Positions 16,805 through 26,317 of a stretch of 64,000 nt of DNA are shown here, one piece after another. The number at the start of each line of letters is the position of its first letter. The first letter of the stretch is position 1. A program made the position numbers and the translations under genes. The notes below the pieces were generated by a model that worked only from the letters and a program-made list of their open reading frames with translations, made no database searches and was not told the origin of the DNA. Source of the DNA: Streptomyces sp. NWU339 (GTDB lineage Bacteria > Actinomycetota > Actinomycetes > Streptomycetales > Streptomycetaceae); NCBI RefSeq assembly GCF_003143855.1, contig NZ_QFRK01000012.1, positions 1 to 64,000 of the forward strand, in the 5' to 3' direction.

Positions 16805-17869
16805 TCAGCGACCGGTCTTCGGGGCCTTCCAGCGGGCGATGCCGCGGGCCACGAGGTTGAGGATCATGATGAACGCGATGAGCGTCAGGGCCGCCGCCCA
16901 GGCACGGTCGTAGGCCGCGCCGGAGCCGCCGCTGTTGGCGTACTGCAGGTAGATGTACATCGGCAGTGACGCCTGCGGGTCGGAGAACGGGTTGGCGTTG
17001 ATCACGCTCGTACCCCAGACCAGCAGCAGCACGGGGGCGGTCTCACCGGTGATGCGGGCGATGGCCAGCATGACGCCGGTGGTGATGCCGCCGATGGACG
17101 TGGGCAGGACGACCTTCAGGATGGTGCGCCACTTGGGGATGCCGAGCGCCAGGGACGCCTCGCGCAGCTCGTTCGGGACGAGCTTGAGCATCTCCTCCGT
17201 GGAGCGGACGACCACCGGGATCATCAGGATGCTCAGGGCCAGTGAGCCGGCGAAGCCGGAGTAGCCCATGTCCAGGATCACGATCCACAGGGTGAGGATG
17301 AACAGACCGGCGACGATCGACGGGATGCCCGTCATGACGTCGACGAAGTAGGTGACGGCCTTGGCGAGCCTGCCGCGTCCGTACTCGACCAGGTAGATCG
17401 CGGTGAGTACACCGATCGGCACGGAGATCGCGGTGGCGATGCCGACCTGCTCCAGGGTGCCCAGGATGGCGTGGTAGATACCGCCGCCGGGCTCGCTGTC
17501 GGCGACGACGCCCATGGAGTGGCTGAGGAAGTAGCCGTCGAGGACCTTCACGCCGCGCTTGACCGTCTCCCAGATGAGGGAGGCCAGCGGGATGACGGCC
17601 ATCAGGAAGGCGACCCAGACCAGGCTGGTCGCGGTGCGGTCCTTCGCCTGGCGCTTGCCCTCGACCGCCGCGGAGACGGCGTAGCAGCCGAGGACGAAGA
17701 GGACCGCGGCGATCAGCGCCCACTGGATGCTGCTGTGCAGGCCGGCCAGGCTGCTGATGCCCAGGCCCAGCGCGGTGGAGGCCGCGGCGACCGCCCAGGA
17801 GAACCACTTGGGGAGCGTGGCACCGCGCAGGGAGCTCGCGGACTTCGGGGTGATGGTTGCGTGGCTCAT
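16805..17869 (-). CDS. pstA: Phosphate ABC transporter permease PstA
   Basis: 354 residues, six core membrane helices plus N-terminal helices. The permease EAA-type loop reads ELREASLALGIPKWRTILKVVLP near residue 230. Forms the membrane channel with PstC. Its ATG overlaps the pstC stop in an ATGA junction, so translation is coupled. Confidence 0.96.
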   Translation of the reverse strand: MSHATITPKSASSLRGATLPKWFSWAVAAASTALGLGISSLAGLHSSIQWALIAAVLFVLGCYAVSAAVEGKRQAKDRTATSLVWVAFLMAVIPLASLIWETVKRGVKVLDGYFLSHSMGVVADSEPGGGIYHAILGTLEQVGIATAISVPIGVLTAIYLVEYGRGRLAKAVTYFVDVMTGIPSIVAGLFILTLWIVILDMGYSGFAGSLALSILMIPVVVRSTEEMLKLVPNELREASLALGIPKWRTILKVVLPTSIGGITTGVMLAIARITGETAPVLLLVWGTSVINANPFSDPQASLPMYIYLQYANSGGSGAAYDRAWAAALTLIAFIMILNLVARGIARWKAPKTGR

Positions 17870-18870
17870 GCGTTGGCCCCCGAGTACTCCTTGCGGCGGG
17901 CGATGATCAGGCGGGCGCCGCCGTTGACCAGCAGGGTGATGACGAAGAGGACCAGACCGGACGCGATCAGCGCGTCCCGGCCCATCACGGTGGCCTCGTT
18001 GAACTTGCTGGCGATGTTCTGGGCGAACGTGCCGCCGCCCGGGTCGAGCAGGCTGGCGTTGATGTCGAAGGACGGCGAGAGCACCATGGCCACGGCCATC
18101 GTCTCGCCGAGCGCGCGGCCGAGGCCCAGCATCGAGGCGGAGATCACGCCGGAGCGGCCGAAGGGGATCACCGACATGCGGATGACCTCCCAGCGGGTGG
18201 CGCCCAGGGCGAGGGCGGCCTCCTGGTGCATCTGCGGCGCCTGCCGGAAGACCTCACGGCTGACGCTGGTGATGATCGGCAGGATCATCAGGGCGAGCAG
18301 GATGCCGACGGTGAACAGCGAGCGCGCGGCGCCGCCGTTCCACTCGAGGATGCCGGTCCAGCCGAGGTAGTCGTTCAGCCAGCCGTAGAGGCCGGCCATG
18401 TTCGGCACCAGGACGAGGGCGCCCCACAGGCCGTAGACGATGGACGGCACGGCGGCGAGCAGGTCGATCACGTACGCGATGGTGCCGCCCAGCTTGCGCG
18501 GGGCGTAGTGCGTGATGAACAGCGCGATGCCCACCGAGATCGGGACCGCGATGATCATGGCGATGATCGACGACACGACGGTGCCGTATACCAGGACCGC
18601 GATGCCGAACTCCGGCGGGTTGCCGCTGGGGTTCCACGCGAAGGACGTGAAGAAGTTGGCCTCGTTCTCGCTGAGCGCGAGAACGGTGCGGTAGGTCAGG
18701 AAGGCCGCGATCGCGGCCATGATCGCCAACACGAGAATGCCGGACCCTCGGGAGAGCCCGAGGAAGATCCGGTCACCGGGGCGGGTGGCGCCGCGGGCGG
18801 CGCGCTTGTGCCCCGCCGAGGGCGGCGGGGGGACGGAGGGTGGAGCGGTCTGCTGTGTCGATATGTCCAT
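17866..18870 (-). CDS. pstC: Phosphate ABC transporter permease PstC
   Basis: 334 residues. Pro-rich cytoplasmic N-terminus, then six helices, with the EAA loop MHQEAALALGATRWEVIRMSVIP. Start at ATG 18870 is supported by GGAGA seven bases upstream. Upstream in-frame starts would add residues not expected in PstC. It is separated from pstS by 106 bp containing a strong stem-loop. Confidence 0.95.
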   Translation of the reverse strand: MDISTQQTAPPSVPPPPSAGHKRAARGATRPGDRIFLGLSRGSGILVLAIMAAIAAFLTYRTVLALSENEANFFTSFAWNPSGNPPEFGIAVLVYGTVVSSIIAMIIAVPISVGIALFITHYAPRKLGGTIAYVIDLLAAVPSIVYGLWGALVLVPNMAGLYGWLNDYLGWTGILEWNGGAARSLFTVGILLALMILPIITSVSREVFRQAPQMHQEAALALGATRWEVIRMSVIPFGRSGVISASMLGLGRALGETMAVAMVLSPSFDINASLLDPGGGTFAQNIASKFNEATVMGRDALIASGLVLFVITLLVNGGARLIIARRKEYSGANA

Positions 18871-18934
18871 CAGGGTTCTCCGGTCTGCGGGGCCTCTGGT
18901 CGGTCGAGGCCCCATGGCGGCGGTGCACCGGACG

Positions 18935-18970
18935 GTGCGGTCCGGCCCCTGGTCGGGAGCCGGACCGCAC
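18935..18970 (-). terminator. Intercistronic stem-loop between pstS and pstC
   Basis: GTGCGGTCCGGC at 18935-18946 and GCCGGACCGCAC at 18959-18970 are a perfect 12-bp inverted repeat that begins 6 bp after the pstS stop. It most likely acts as a partial terminator and 3' mRNA stabiliser, giving much more pstS than pstCAB transcript. That role is inferred from its position and from what is known for binding-protein-dependent transport operons. Confidence 0.8.
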
Positions 18971-18976
18971 TCGGGG

Positions 18977-20104
18977 TCAGCTCAGGCTCGAGATGGTGTC
19001 GCGAACCTTGGTGATGATCTCCTCGGGCATCGGGGCGTAGCCGGCGTCCGCCAGCAGGCCCTGACCGTCCTCGGAGGCCATGTAGTTCAGGAAGGACTTC
19101 GTGGCGGGCAGGGTGTCCGCCTTGTTGCCCTTGTCACAGGCGATCTCGTAGGTCACCAGGACGAGCGGGTAGGCACCCTCGGCCTCGGGGGTGTAGTCCA
19201 GCTCCAGCGCGAGGTCCTTGCCGGTGCCGACGACCTTGGCGGCGCCGATGGCGGCCGTGGCGTTCTCGATGGTGGCCTTGACCGGCTCGGCGGCCTCGGT
19301 CTTCACGTCGACGGTGTTGATGTCCTTGGCGTAGGAGAGCTCGAAGTACGAGATCGCACCCTCGGTCTGCTTCACCTGCTGCGCCACACCGGAGGAGCCC
19401 TGGGCGGACTGGCCGCCCTTGGCCTCCCACGACTTGCCCGGCTCGTAGGGCCAGGCCTTCGGCGCGGCGGCCTTCAGGTACTTGGTGAAGTTGTCCGTGG
19501 TGCCGGACTCGTCGGAGCGGTGGAACGCCTGGATCTTCAGGTCGGGGAGCTTCGCGTCGGGGTTGAGCTTCGCGATCTTCTTGTCGTTCCAGTTGGTGAT
19601 CTTGCTGTCGAAGATCTCCGAGATGGTCGCGGCGTCCAGGACGAGCTCGTCGACACCCGGGACGTTGTAACCGATCGCGATCGGGCCGCCGACCATCGGC
19701 AGGTCGATGGCCTGGCCGTCGGTGCAGATCTTCTTGGAGTCCTCGATCTCCTCCGGCTTGAGCGCCGAGTCGGAGCCGGCGAACGAGGTCTGGCCCTGGA
19801 GGAAGGCGGTGATGCCGGCGCCGGAACCGTCAGGACGGTAGTTGATCTGCACGTCCTTGCACGCGGCCGTGTAGTTCTTGACCCAGGCGTCGATCGCGTT
19901 CTTCTGCGCGGAGGAGCCGGAGGCCTGGAGCTGGCCCTTGGCGTCGTCGCACTGGATGTTGCCGGTCTGCGCGCTGGCGGAGGAGTCGCTGCTGGCGCTG
20001 TTGCCGCTGGTGTCGTCCGACCCGCACGCCGTGAGGGCCAGGGCGCCGGAGACGGCGAGAGCGCCGAGAGCGAGGGCCCGCCGGTTCTTGCGCTGAAGCT
20101 TCAC
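18977..20104 (-). CDS. pstS: Phosphate-binding lipoprotein PstS
   Basis: 375 residues. Signal peptide with lipobox LALTACGSDD, a Ser/Asn-rich linker, then a phosphate-binding protein fold. Ligand motifs: GSGAGITAFLQG, FAGSDSALK and RSDESGTTDNF. Captures extracellular phosphate for PstCAB. The GTG at 20104 follows GAAGGAAC. The PHO box about 150 bp upstream indicates activation by PhoP under phosphate limitation. Confidence 0.97.
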   Translation of the reverse strand: MKLQRKNRRALALGALAVSGALALTACGSDDTSGNSASSDSSASAQTGNIQCDDAKGQLQASGSSAQKNAIDAWVKNYTAACKDVQINYRPDGSGAGITAFLQGQTSFAGSDSALKPEEIEDSKKICTDGQAIDLPMVGGPIAIGYNVPGVDELVLDAATISEIFDSKITNWNDKKIAKLNPDAKLPDLKIQAFHRSDESGTTDNFTKYLKAAAPKAWPYEPGKSWEAKGGQSAQGSSGVAQQVKQTEGAISYFELSYAKDINTVDVKTEAAEPVKATIENATAAIGAAKVVGTGKDLALELDYTPEAEGAYPLVLVTYEIACDKGNKADTLPATKSFLNYMASEDGQGLLADAGYAPMPEEIITKVRDTISSLS

Positions 20105-20251
20105 TTGAGTTCCTTCCAGGTGCCGCCGTCCTGAATTCGGCGGCGTGCGAAGTCTGAAGTCAGAAGTCTGGGCGACGCTGGTGCCCGATCGGCGGGCGGT
20201 TCGCATCGCGTAAGGCCGAAATTAGGCAGAAGAGGTGACGGCGCCGATGGG

Positions 20252-20273
20252 CGTAAATGAACGAGAGGTGAAC
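20252..20273 (-). promoter_or_regulatory. PHO box (PhoP operator) of pstS
   Basis: Read on the minus strand, two adjacent 11-nt direct repeat units GTTCACCTCTC and GTTCATTTACG match the known Streptomyces PhoP consensus of tandem G(T/G)TCAYYYR-type units. A possible -10 (TAATTT) lies about 25 bp downstream. Confidence 0.9.
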
Positions 20274-20469
20274 CCCTGGGGACGGTGCGGTGAGGTCACG
20301 GAACGCTTACGCCAAGGACACGAGTGGATACCGGGCCGGAACGGGGCAGTCCCGTACGACGGGGGGCCACGGCCGGGTCGTCGTCCGGGCGTTGCCGGAA
20401 GGCTGCCTGCGCGTTGTCCGGAGGTGGTGCGGGTGGTGACAGAGGGGCTGCCGCAGGGGCGGGCGGACG

Positions 20470-20940
20470 CTACCGGGCCGGGCGGAAGGTGGCGAGCAGG
20501 GCGTCCACCAGATCCGCGTCCCTCGGCTCGGTGAGCCGGCGGCGGGCCATGTGCGGGGGGAGCCAGAGGATGCGGTCCACCTCGTCGTTGGGGGTGAACG
20601 TGCCGGAGACGGCCTCGGCGGCCCAGTACCGGACCCGCTTCGGCCGGCCGTTCGCCACGTAGTGCGCCGACGGGAGTTCCGCGACCGGCACCGCCCAGTG
20701 GCCGGTCTCCTCCGCGACCTCGCGCAGCGCTCCGGCGAGCGGGTCCTCGCCGCGCTTCAGCTTGCCCTTGGGCCAGGACCAGTCGTCGTACTTGGGACGG
20801 TGCACGAGACACAGTTCGAGCGTCCCCTCAACGGGGGAGCGGCGCCACAGGACACAGCCGGCCGCCTGGACGGTGAGTGTGACGGCGGCCGGGCCCGGGG
20901 ACGGGTCCGCGGGCCGGCGGGGGCTGTCGGACGGGCTCAC
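20470..20940 (-). CDS. Nudix (MutT-like) hydrolase
   Basis: 156 residues. The Nudix box reads GKLKRGEDPLAGALREVAEE followed by TG, fitting G-x5-E-x7-REUXEEXGU. Flanking phrases WPKGKLKRGE and LPPHMARRRL are typical of the diadenosine/inositol polyphosphate Nudix group that sits with ppk in Streptomyces. GTG 20940 follows GGGAGGCGCC. It lies 11 bp behind the CHAD gene, making a ppk-CHAD-Nudix polyphosphate operon. Confidence 0.9.
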   Translation of the reverse strand: MSPSDSPRRPADPSPGPAAVTLTVQAAGCVLWRRSPVEGTLELCLVHRPKYDDWSWPKGKLKRGEDPLAGALREVAEETGHWAVPVAELPSAHYVANGRPKRVRYWAAEAVSGTFTPNDEVDRILWLPPHMARRRLTEPRDADLVDALLATFRPAR

Positions 20941-20951
20941 CGGGCGCCTCC

Positions 20952-22166
20952 CTACAACGAGCCGACGACGTCCGTCTGCCAGCAGTGCTGGAACGCGTAC
21001 CGCGCCGCCTCCACGTCGTGCCGCTGGTCCGCGTGGAGCACGCCGAGCGCGTACGCCGTGGCCGGGGCGATCCGCGGGGTACGGGCGGCGTGCGCCGCGG
21101 CCGCCGACGCCTCGGAGGCGTCCCGGTGCCGGTCCAGGGCTTCGCCCGCGGCGACGAGGCCGACGCTCGGGGGCGGTGCCGGGGCGGTGCCGTCGGTGCC
21201 TCCGGCGCGGTCCGTGGGGCCTTCGGTGCTGCCGGTGGGGGCCGGGACGGCGGCGCACAGGACCTCGCGGGCGTACCGGTGCAGGCGCAGCAGCAGGCGG
21301 ACCTGGTGCCAGGGGACGTCCTGCGGATGCGGTGCCGGGTCCGGCGACAGCCCGTGCAGCAGAGCCTCCGCGTTGTACGGGCTGCCCGCGGTGACCAGGG
21401 GCAGCGCGGCGACGGCGTCGACGAGCCGTTCCCGCGCGGCCTCGGCCAGCGGGCGCAGGTCGGCGGAGCCGGCGGCCGGGGTCAGCGGAACCTCACTGGC
21501 CAGCACGGCGACCTTGTCGGCGACCGCGTGGAAACGGGAGGAGCCGAGGGCCTGCAGCGCCGTGGAGTGCGCCCGGGTCCGGGCCAGGGTGAGCTGCCGG
21601 TCCAGCAGGGCACCGGCCTTCGCGGCACCCACGGTGAGCTTGCCGCGTTCGGACACCGCGGTGGCGGTCGCCGTCCCGGTGGGGCCGGAGGCGGTCGCCG
21701 TACGCGCGCTCGCCCCGGTGGCGGCGGCGGTCGGGGGGGACGGCCGGGCCGTCCCGGTTCCGCTCCCGGCGTCCGCCTGGGCCGGGAACACCGTGCCCGA
21801 CAGCCGGTGCAGGGCCAGGAGCAGCCGCTCCAGGCGTGCCGAGCAGGCGTGCTCCAGGGCCAGCGTGCCGGAGACCCAGGCCAGTTCCGGGCGCATCGCC
21901 TCGGACCAGTCGGGGTCCAGGACCGCCTGGAAGGTGTGCAGGCTGCCGCTGATCCGGCGGGCCGAGCGGCGCAGCGCGAGCGTCGCCTCGACGGAACCCT
22001 CCGAGGACGCCGCGCCCGCCCCCGCCTCCCGGTGGAGGCGCAGCGCGCGCAGGAACTCGGTGGCCTGGGCCCGCAGATAACCGGCGAGGGCCCCCGCGGG
22101 CACCGGGCCGGTCACCGGGCCGAGCACGGGGTCGGGACCCGTCGGTTCAAGGTGTTGCTGTGCCAC
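20952..22166 (-). CDS. CHAD-domain protein
   Basis: 404 residues. Helical CHAD repeats with conserved basic/His residues, for example RKSARRISGSLHTFQAVLD-like RRSARRISGSLHTFQ and YNAEALLHGL. CHAD domains bind polyphosphate, which fits its place directly after ppk. A Gly/Thr/Ala-rich linker splits the two halves. GTG 22166 is preceded by GGAGG and lies inside the last codons of ppk (20-bp overlap), so its synthesis is probably coupled to ppk. Confidence 0.9.
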   Translation of the reverse strand: MAQQHLEPTGPDPVLGPVTGPVPAGALAGYLRAQATEFLRALRLHREAGAGAASSEGSVEATLALRRSARRISGSLHTFQAVLDPDWSEAMRPELAWVSGTLALEHACSARLERLLLALHRLSGTVFPAQADAGSGTGTARPSPPTAAATGASARTATASGPTGTATATAVSERGKLTVGAAKAGALLDRQLTLARTRAHSTALQALGSSRFHAVADKVAVLASEVPLTPAAGSADLRPLAEAARERLVDAVAALPLVTAGSPYNAEALLHGLSPDPAPHPQDVPWHQVRLLLRLHRYAREVLCAAVPAPTGSTEGPTDRAGGTDGTAPAPPPSVGLVAAGEALDRHRDASEASAAAAHAARTPRIAPATAYALGVLHADQRHDVEAARYAFQHCWQTDVVGSL

Positions 22167-24384
22167 GCCGGCGCCTCCGGGCGTCAATGAGCATCTCCTG
22201 GACGTGCCGCAGGGGCCGGCCGTCCGCGTCCACCGCGTGTCGGGTCCACGTTCCGTCCGAGCCGAGGTGCCAGGACGAGGTGGCGTCGGACATGCCGGTC
22301 TCCAGCAGCCGGTTCAGCGCCGCCCGGTGGGCGGGGTCGGTGACCCTGACCAGGGCCTCGATACGGCGGTCCAGATTGCGGTGCATCATGTCCGCGCTGC
22401 CGAACCACACCTCGGGCTCGCCGCCGTTGCCGAAGCAGAAGACACGGGAGTGTTCGAGGAAGCGGCCGAGGACGGAACGGACCCGGATGTTCTCCGACAG
22501 GCCCTCGACGCCCGGCCGGATCGCGCAGATCCCGCGCACCCACACGTCCACCGGCGCCCCCGCCTGCGACGCCCGGTAGAGGGCGTCGATGATCGCCTCG
22601 TCCACCATCGAGTTGACCTTGATGCGGACGTAGGCGGGGCGGCCGGCCCGGTGGTGCTGGGCCTCCTTGTCGATCCGTGAGATCAGACCGTCGCGCAGGG
22701 ACTTGGGCGCGACGAGCAACCGCCGGTACGTCTCGCGGCGGGAGTAGCCGGAGAGGCGGTTGAACAGGTCGGAGAGGTCCGCGCCGACCTGCGGGTCGGC
22801 GGTGAGCAGGCCGATGTCCTCGTAGAGCCGGGCCGTCTTGGGGTGGTAGTTGCCGGTGCCGACGTGGCAGTAACGCCGCAGCGCTTCGCCCTCCTGGCGG
22901 ACCACGAGGGACAGCTTGCAGTGGGTCTTCAGACCGACCAGGCCGTAGACGACGTGGCAGCCGGCCTCCTCCAGCTTGCGCGCCCAGTTGATGTTGGCGT
23001 GCTCGTCGAAGCGGGCCTTGATCTCGACCAGGACGAGGACCTGCTTGCCGGCCTCGGCGGCCTCGATCAGCGCGTCGACGATCGGGGAGTCGCCGGAGGT
23101 CCGGTACAGGGTCTGCTTGATGGCGAGGACGTCCGGGTCGGCGGCGGCCTGCTCCAGGAAGGCCTGCACGGACGTGGAGAACGAGTCGTACGGGTGGTGC
23201 AGGAGCACGTCCCGGCTGCGGAGCGCGGCGAAGATGTCGGGCGCCGACGCCGACTCGACCTCGGCGAGGTCGCGGTGGGTGCCGGCGACGAACGCGCGGT
23301 ACTTCAGCTCGGGCCGGTCGAGGCGGTGGATCCGGAAGAGACCGGTGAGGTCGAGCGGTCCCGGCAGCGGGTACACCTCGGCCTCGCCGATCTTCAGCTC
23401 GCGCACCAGCAGGTCCAGGACGTCGCGGTCGATGGACTCCTCGACCTCGAGGCGCACCGGCGGCCCGAAGCGGCGCCGCATGAGCTCCTTCTCCAGGGCC
23501 TGGAGCAGGTTCTCCGCGTCGTCCTCCTCGACCTCCAGGTCCTCGTTGCGGGTGAGCCGGAAGGCGTGGTGCTGCAGCACCTCCATGCCCGGGAACAGCT
23601 CCTCCAGGTGGGCGGCGATGACGTCCTCGACGGGGACGTAGCGGCCCGGGGAGCTCTCCAGGAAGCGGGACAGCAGCGGCGGCACCTTGACCCGGGCGAA
23701 GTGCTTGTGGCCGGTGACCGGGTTGCGCACGACCACGGCCAGGTTCAGCGACAAGCCCGATATGTACGGGAAGGGGTGCGCCGGGTCGACCGCGAGGGGG
23801 GTCAGCACGGGGAAGATCTGGTGCCGGAAGAGGGTGAACAGGCGGGCCTGCTCCTTCTCCGTCAGCTCGCTCCAGCGGACCAGGTGGATGCCCGCGTCCG
23901 TCAGCGCGGGGAGGACGTCCTCGTGGAAGCAGGCGGCGTGCCGCGCCATCAGCTCGCGCGAGCGGCCCCAGATCATCTCCAGCACCTCGCGCGGCTGGAG
24001 GCCGGAGGCGGAGCGGACGGCGACGCCGGTGGCGATACGGCGCTTCAGGCCGGCCACCCGGACCATGAAGTACTCGTCCAGGTTGCTGGCGAAGATCGCG
24101 AGGAAGTTGGCCCGCTCGAGCAGCGGGGTGGCGGGGTCCTCGGCGAGTTCGAGAACCCGCTCGTTGAACGCGAGCCAGCTGCGCTCACGGTCGAGGAATC
24201 GACCCTGGGGCAGCGGTTCGCCGCCCGTCTGCGACTCCTCGTAGGCGTCGAGATCCGCGTCGATGTCGGGTGCCAGGTCGGAGACCGTACCGGCCACGGT
24301 GGGCGGCCGGTGTGCGGCGATGGAGCCCACGGAGGGCTGCGCTTGCTGTACCTGTGCCTTTGCGTTGACGTTCGGCTGGCTCAT
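22147..24384 (-). CDS. ppk: Polyphosphate kinase
   Basis: 745 residues. All PPK1 domains are present: FLDRERSWLAFNERVLELA near residue 60, then the catalytic phospholipase-D-like half with the autophosphorylated His in CHVGTGNYHPKTARLYED and the late motif FLEHSRVFCFGNGG. It converts the gamma-phosphate of ATP to polyphosphate reversibly. Start at ATG 24384 (SQPNVNAK), as in other Streptomyces. A longer frame upstream is Pro-rich and looks non-coding. Known to be PhoP-controlled in S. lividans, but I could not find a clear PHO box here. Confidence 0.96.
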   Translation of the reverse strand: MSQPNVNAKAQVQQAQPSVGSIAAHRPPTVAGTVSDLAPDIDADLDAYEESQTGGEPLPQGRFLDRERSWLAFNERVLELAEDPATPLLERANFLAIFASNLDEYFMVRVAGLKRRIATGVAVRSASGLQPREVLEMIWGRSRELMARHAACFHEDVLPALTDAGIHLVRWSELTEKEQARLFTLFRHQIFPVLTPLAVDPAHPFPYISGLSLNLAVVVRNPVTGHKHFARVKVPPLLSRFLESSPGRYVPVEDVIAAHLEELFPGMEVLQHHAFRLTRNEDLEVEEDDAENLLQALEKELMRRRFGPPVRLEVEESIDRDVLDLLVRELKIGEAEVYPLPGPLDLTGLFRIHRLDRPELKYRAFVAGTHRDLAEVESASAPDIFAALRSRDVLLHHPYDSFSTSVQAFLEQAAADPDVLAIKQTLYRTSGDSPIVDALIEAAEAGKQVLVLVEIKARFDEHANINWARKLEEAGCHVVYGLVGLKTHCKLSLVVRQEGEALRRYCHVGTGNYHPKTARLYEDIGLLTADPQVGADLSDLFNRLSGYSRRETYRRLLVAPKSLRDGLISRIDKEAQHHRAGRPAYVRIKVNSMVDEAIIDALYRASQAGAPVDVWVRGICAIRPGVEGLSENIRVRSVLGRFLEHSRVFCFGNGGEPEVWFGSADMMHRNLDRRIEALVRVTDPAHRAALNRLLETGMSDATSSWHLGSDGTWTRHAVDADGRPLRHVQEMLIDARRRRRGTATP

Positions 24385-25086
24385 GGATCCATTGTTCCGC
24401 GCCGGCAGCCTCACGGGCGCGTCGGAAAACGCGGGTGGGATGGATGGTGCCCCTGGGACGTCCCAGTCGCCCCTCCGGGGCGGCGGTGGCTCTGAGGCGG
24501 CGGGATTCATTCGCTGAGCGTCGCAAGACTGTCTGAATCAGCGGTTACGGAGACATGACGTGTGGGATATCGGGAGGCGGCTCGCGGGGAGCGCGTCCGG
24601 GGTGCGAACCGCACATTCCCGGCGGTATGTCCCCACGTCGATCATGTGCCCCGCACCGGGGTGACGGTGTCGCCCGCCCCGGGTCGGCCCCCCGGCCCTC
24701 CGCCGACCGTATGCGTCCGCTCCGAGCGGGCTCGCGCCGGGGGCTGGATCCGGACCCTCGGCGAAGACGGCGGGCCGGAGCCGGGGGGCGTCGTCCGGCA
24801 CGCCCTGCGCCTGGTCCTCGTCGCGCCGGCCGCTGTCGCTGCGGTGGACGCGGCCGCACCGCTGCCCGTCCCGCTCTGCGGCGTCCTCGCAAGGCGGCGG
24901 CGACCCCGGCCCTGGCCGGCGCCGCGTCCGCCGCAGCGACAGCGGCCGACCATGACCGCTGGAGGATCCTGCTGTGCGCGGCCGTGGAGGCCTGGACGGT
25001 GTGCGGGGCGGAGCCGGTACGCAGGTCGCGAGTCCGGCCTTTCCGGCCTCTCCGGTCCCTCCCGTCTGTCAGATCTGTCAGATCTG
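24385..25086. other. Gene-poor stretch between ppk and mshD
   Basis: No confident gene in 700 bp. On the plus strand the frame through 24893-25030 (AATPALAGAASAAATAADHD then RWRILLCAAVEAW) has protein-like composition and GC-rich third positions. The protein-like frame of the preceding 150 bp is a different one (GGWIRTLGEDGGPEPGG), so this may be a frameshifted or decaying gene. At 25063-25091 the unit GATCTGTCA is repeated in tandem just behind the mshD stop. Confidence 0.4.
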
Positions 25087-26037
25087 TCAGGTCTCCGTCC
25101 GGTACATCAGGTCCGTCTCGTGGGTGAGGAAGCCCAGCCGTTCGTAGACGGCCACGGCCGCCTTGTTGTCGGCGTCGACGTACAGCATCGCGGTGGGCAG
25201 CCCCTGCTCCGCCAGGTACCGCAGGCCGATCGTCGTCAGGGACTTGCCGAGGCCGCCGCCCTGGGCCTGCGGGCTCACGCCGAGGACGTACACCTCACCG
25301 AGCCCCTCCGCCCGGTGCGCCTTGGTCCAGTGGAAGCCGACGAGCCGGCCGTCCCGCTCGGCGAGGAAGAAGCCCTCGGGGTCGAACCAGGGCTCGGCCT
25401 TGCGGTCGTCCAGGTCGCGCTGGGTGAGGGCGCCCTGCTCGGGGTGGTGGGCGAAGGCGGCGGCGTTCAGCGCGAGCCAGGCGGCGTCGTCCTGTCCGGG
25501 GACGAAGGCCCGCACCGTCACGCCCTCCGGCAGCACCGGGTCGGGCAGCTCCAATCCAGCCAACGGCCTCCGCATCTGCCGCAGTTCGCGGAAGAGGGTG
25601 AGCCCGAGGACCTGGGCGAGATGGCGGGCCGCGGAGTGACCGCCGTGCGCCCACATCCGCAGCCGCTTGCCGGAGGCGGCGAGCAGCGCGGACCCGAGCG
25701 CCCGCCCGTGTCCCTGCCCCCGGTGAGAGGGGTGCACGACCAGCTCGGCGGCCGGCGGCTCGACCGGGTCGGTGTCCTCCAGTTGGGCGTACCCGACGAG
25801 TTCGTCGTCCTTGCCCTCGCTTCCCTCGCGGACGAGGGAGAGCAACAGATGGGTCACGCCCGCCCGTTCCCCGCCGCGCAGCTGCAACCGCCCCTGCTCG
25901 GACACCGCCTGCTGGCCATCGGTCCGGGCGGCCTCGTCGAGCAGGGCGAGAACCGCCTCGACCTGCTTCGGGGAGAGCGCGGTGTACGTCTGGAGCGAGC
26001 GGGTGCGGCCCGGCCGTGCGAAGTCGTCGCTGGTCAT
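25087..26037 (-). CDS. mshD: Mycothiol synthase
   Basis: 316 residues, two fused GNAT domains as in MshD. First acetyl-CoA loop: VVHPSHRGQGHGRALGSALL near residue 105. Second: VLGVSPQAQGGGLGKSL near residue 260, followed by LYVDADNKAAVAVYERLGF. MshD transfers acetate to Cys-GlcN-Ins, the last step of mycothiol synthesis, the thiol buffer of actinobacteria. ATG 26037 begins MTSDDFARPG. Divergent from the 5'-nucleotidase gene, with a 280-bp shared upstream region. Confidence 0.93.
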   Translation of the reverse strand: MTSDDFARPGRTRSLQTYTALSPKQVEAVLALLDEAARTDGQQAVSEQGRLQLRGGERAGVTHLLLSLVREGSEGKDDELVGYAQLEDTDPVEPPAAELVVHPSHRGQGHGRALGSALLAASGKRLRMWAHGGHSAARHLAQVLGLTLFRELRQMRRPLAGLELPDPVLPEGVTVRAFVPGQDDAAWLALNAAAFAHHPEQGALTQRDLDDRKAEPWFDPEGFFLAERDGRLVGFHWTKAHRAEGLGEVYVLGVSPQAQGGGLGKSLTTIGLRYLAEQGLPTAMLYVDADNKAAVAVYERLGFLTHETDLMYRTET

Positions 26038-26317
26038 GCGTACGAGGGTAAGCGGCGGGCGCCGAAAACGGACGGCGGCGGCATCGGACGCGGCCCCGAC
26101 CGCACGGTACGACCGGACCCGGGCCCGGCACGACCGGTGCCGGGACGCGAAAGATAACCAGGATGTAACCACGAACCCCCTGTCGCGCTACGCGCGTTGA
26201 CCCTAGGCTGCGCCGGGTGGTCGGCGCGCGCGCCTCACGCGGGCCCGGCCCGGTCCCGCGTAGACAGGCCCCGGCCGACTCCGACCCACGCAGACCCGCA
26301 GACCCGCAGGGGGGCGC

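Noticed and set aside
22843..24495. Plus-strand 550-codon open frame opposite ppk
   Set aside because: The PPK protein on the minus strand is full-length with all catalytic motifs. The plus-strand frame has no motifs and antisense composition.
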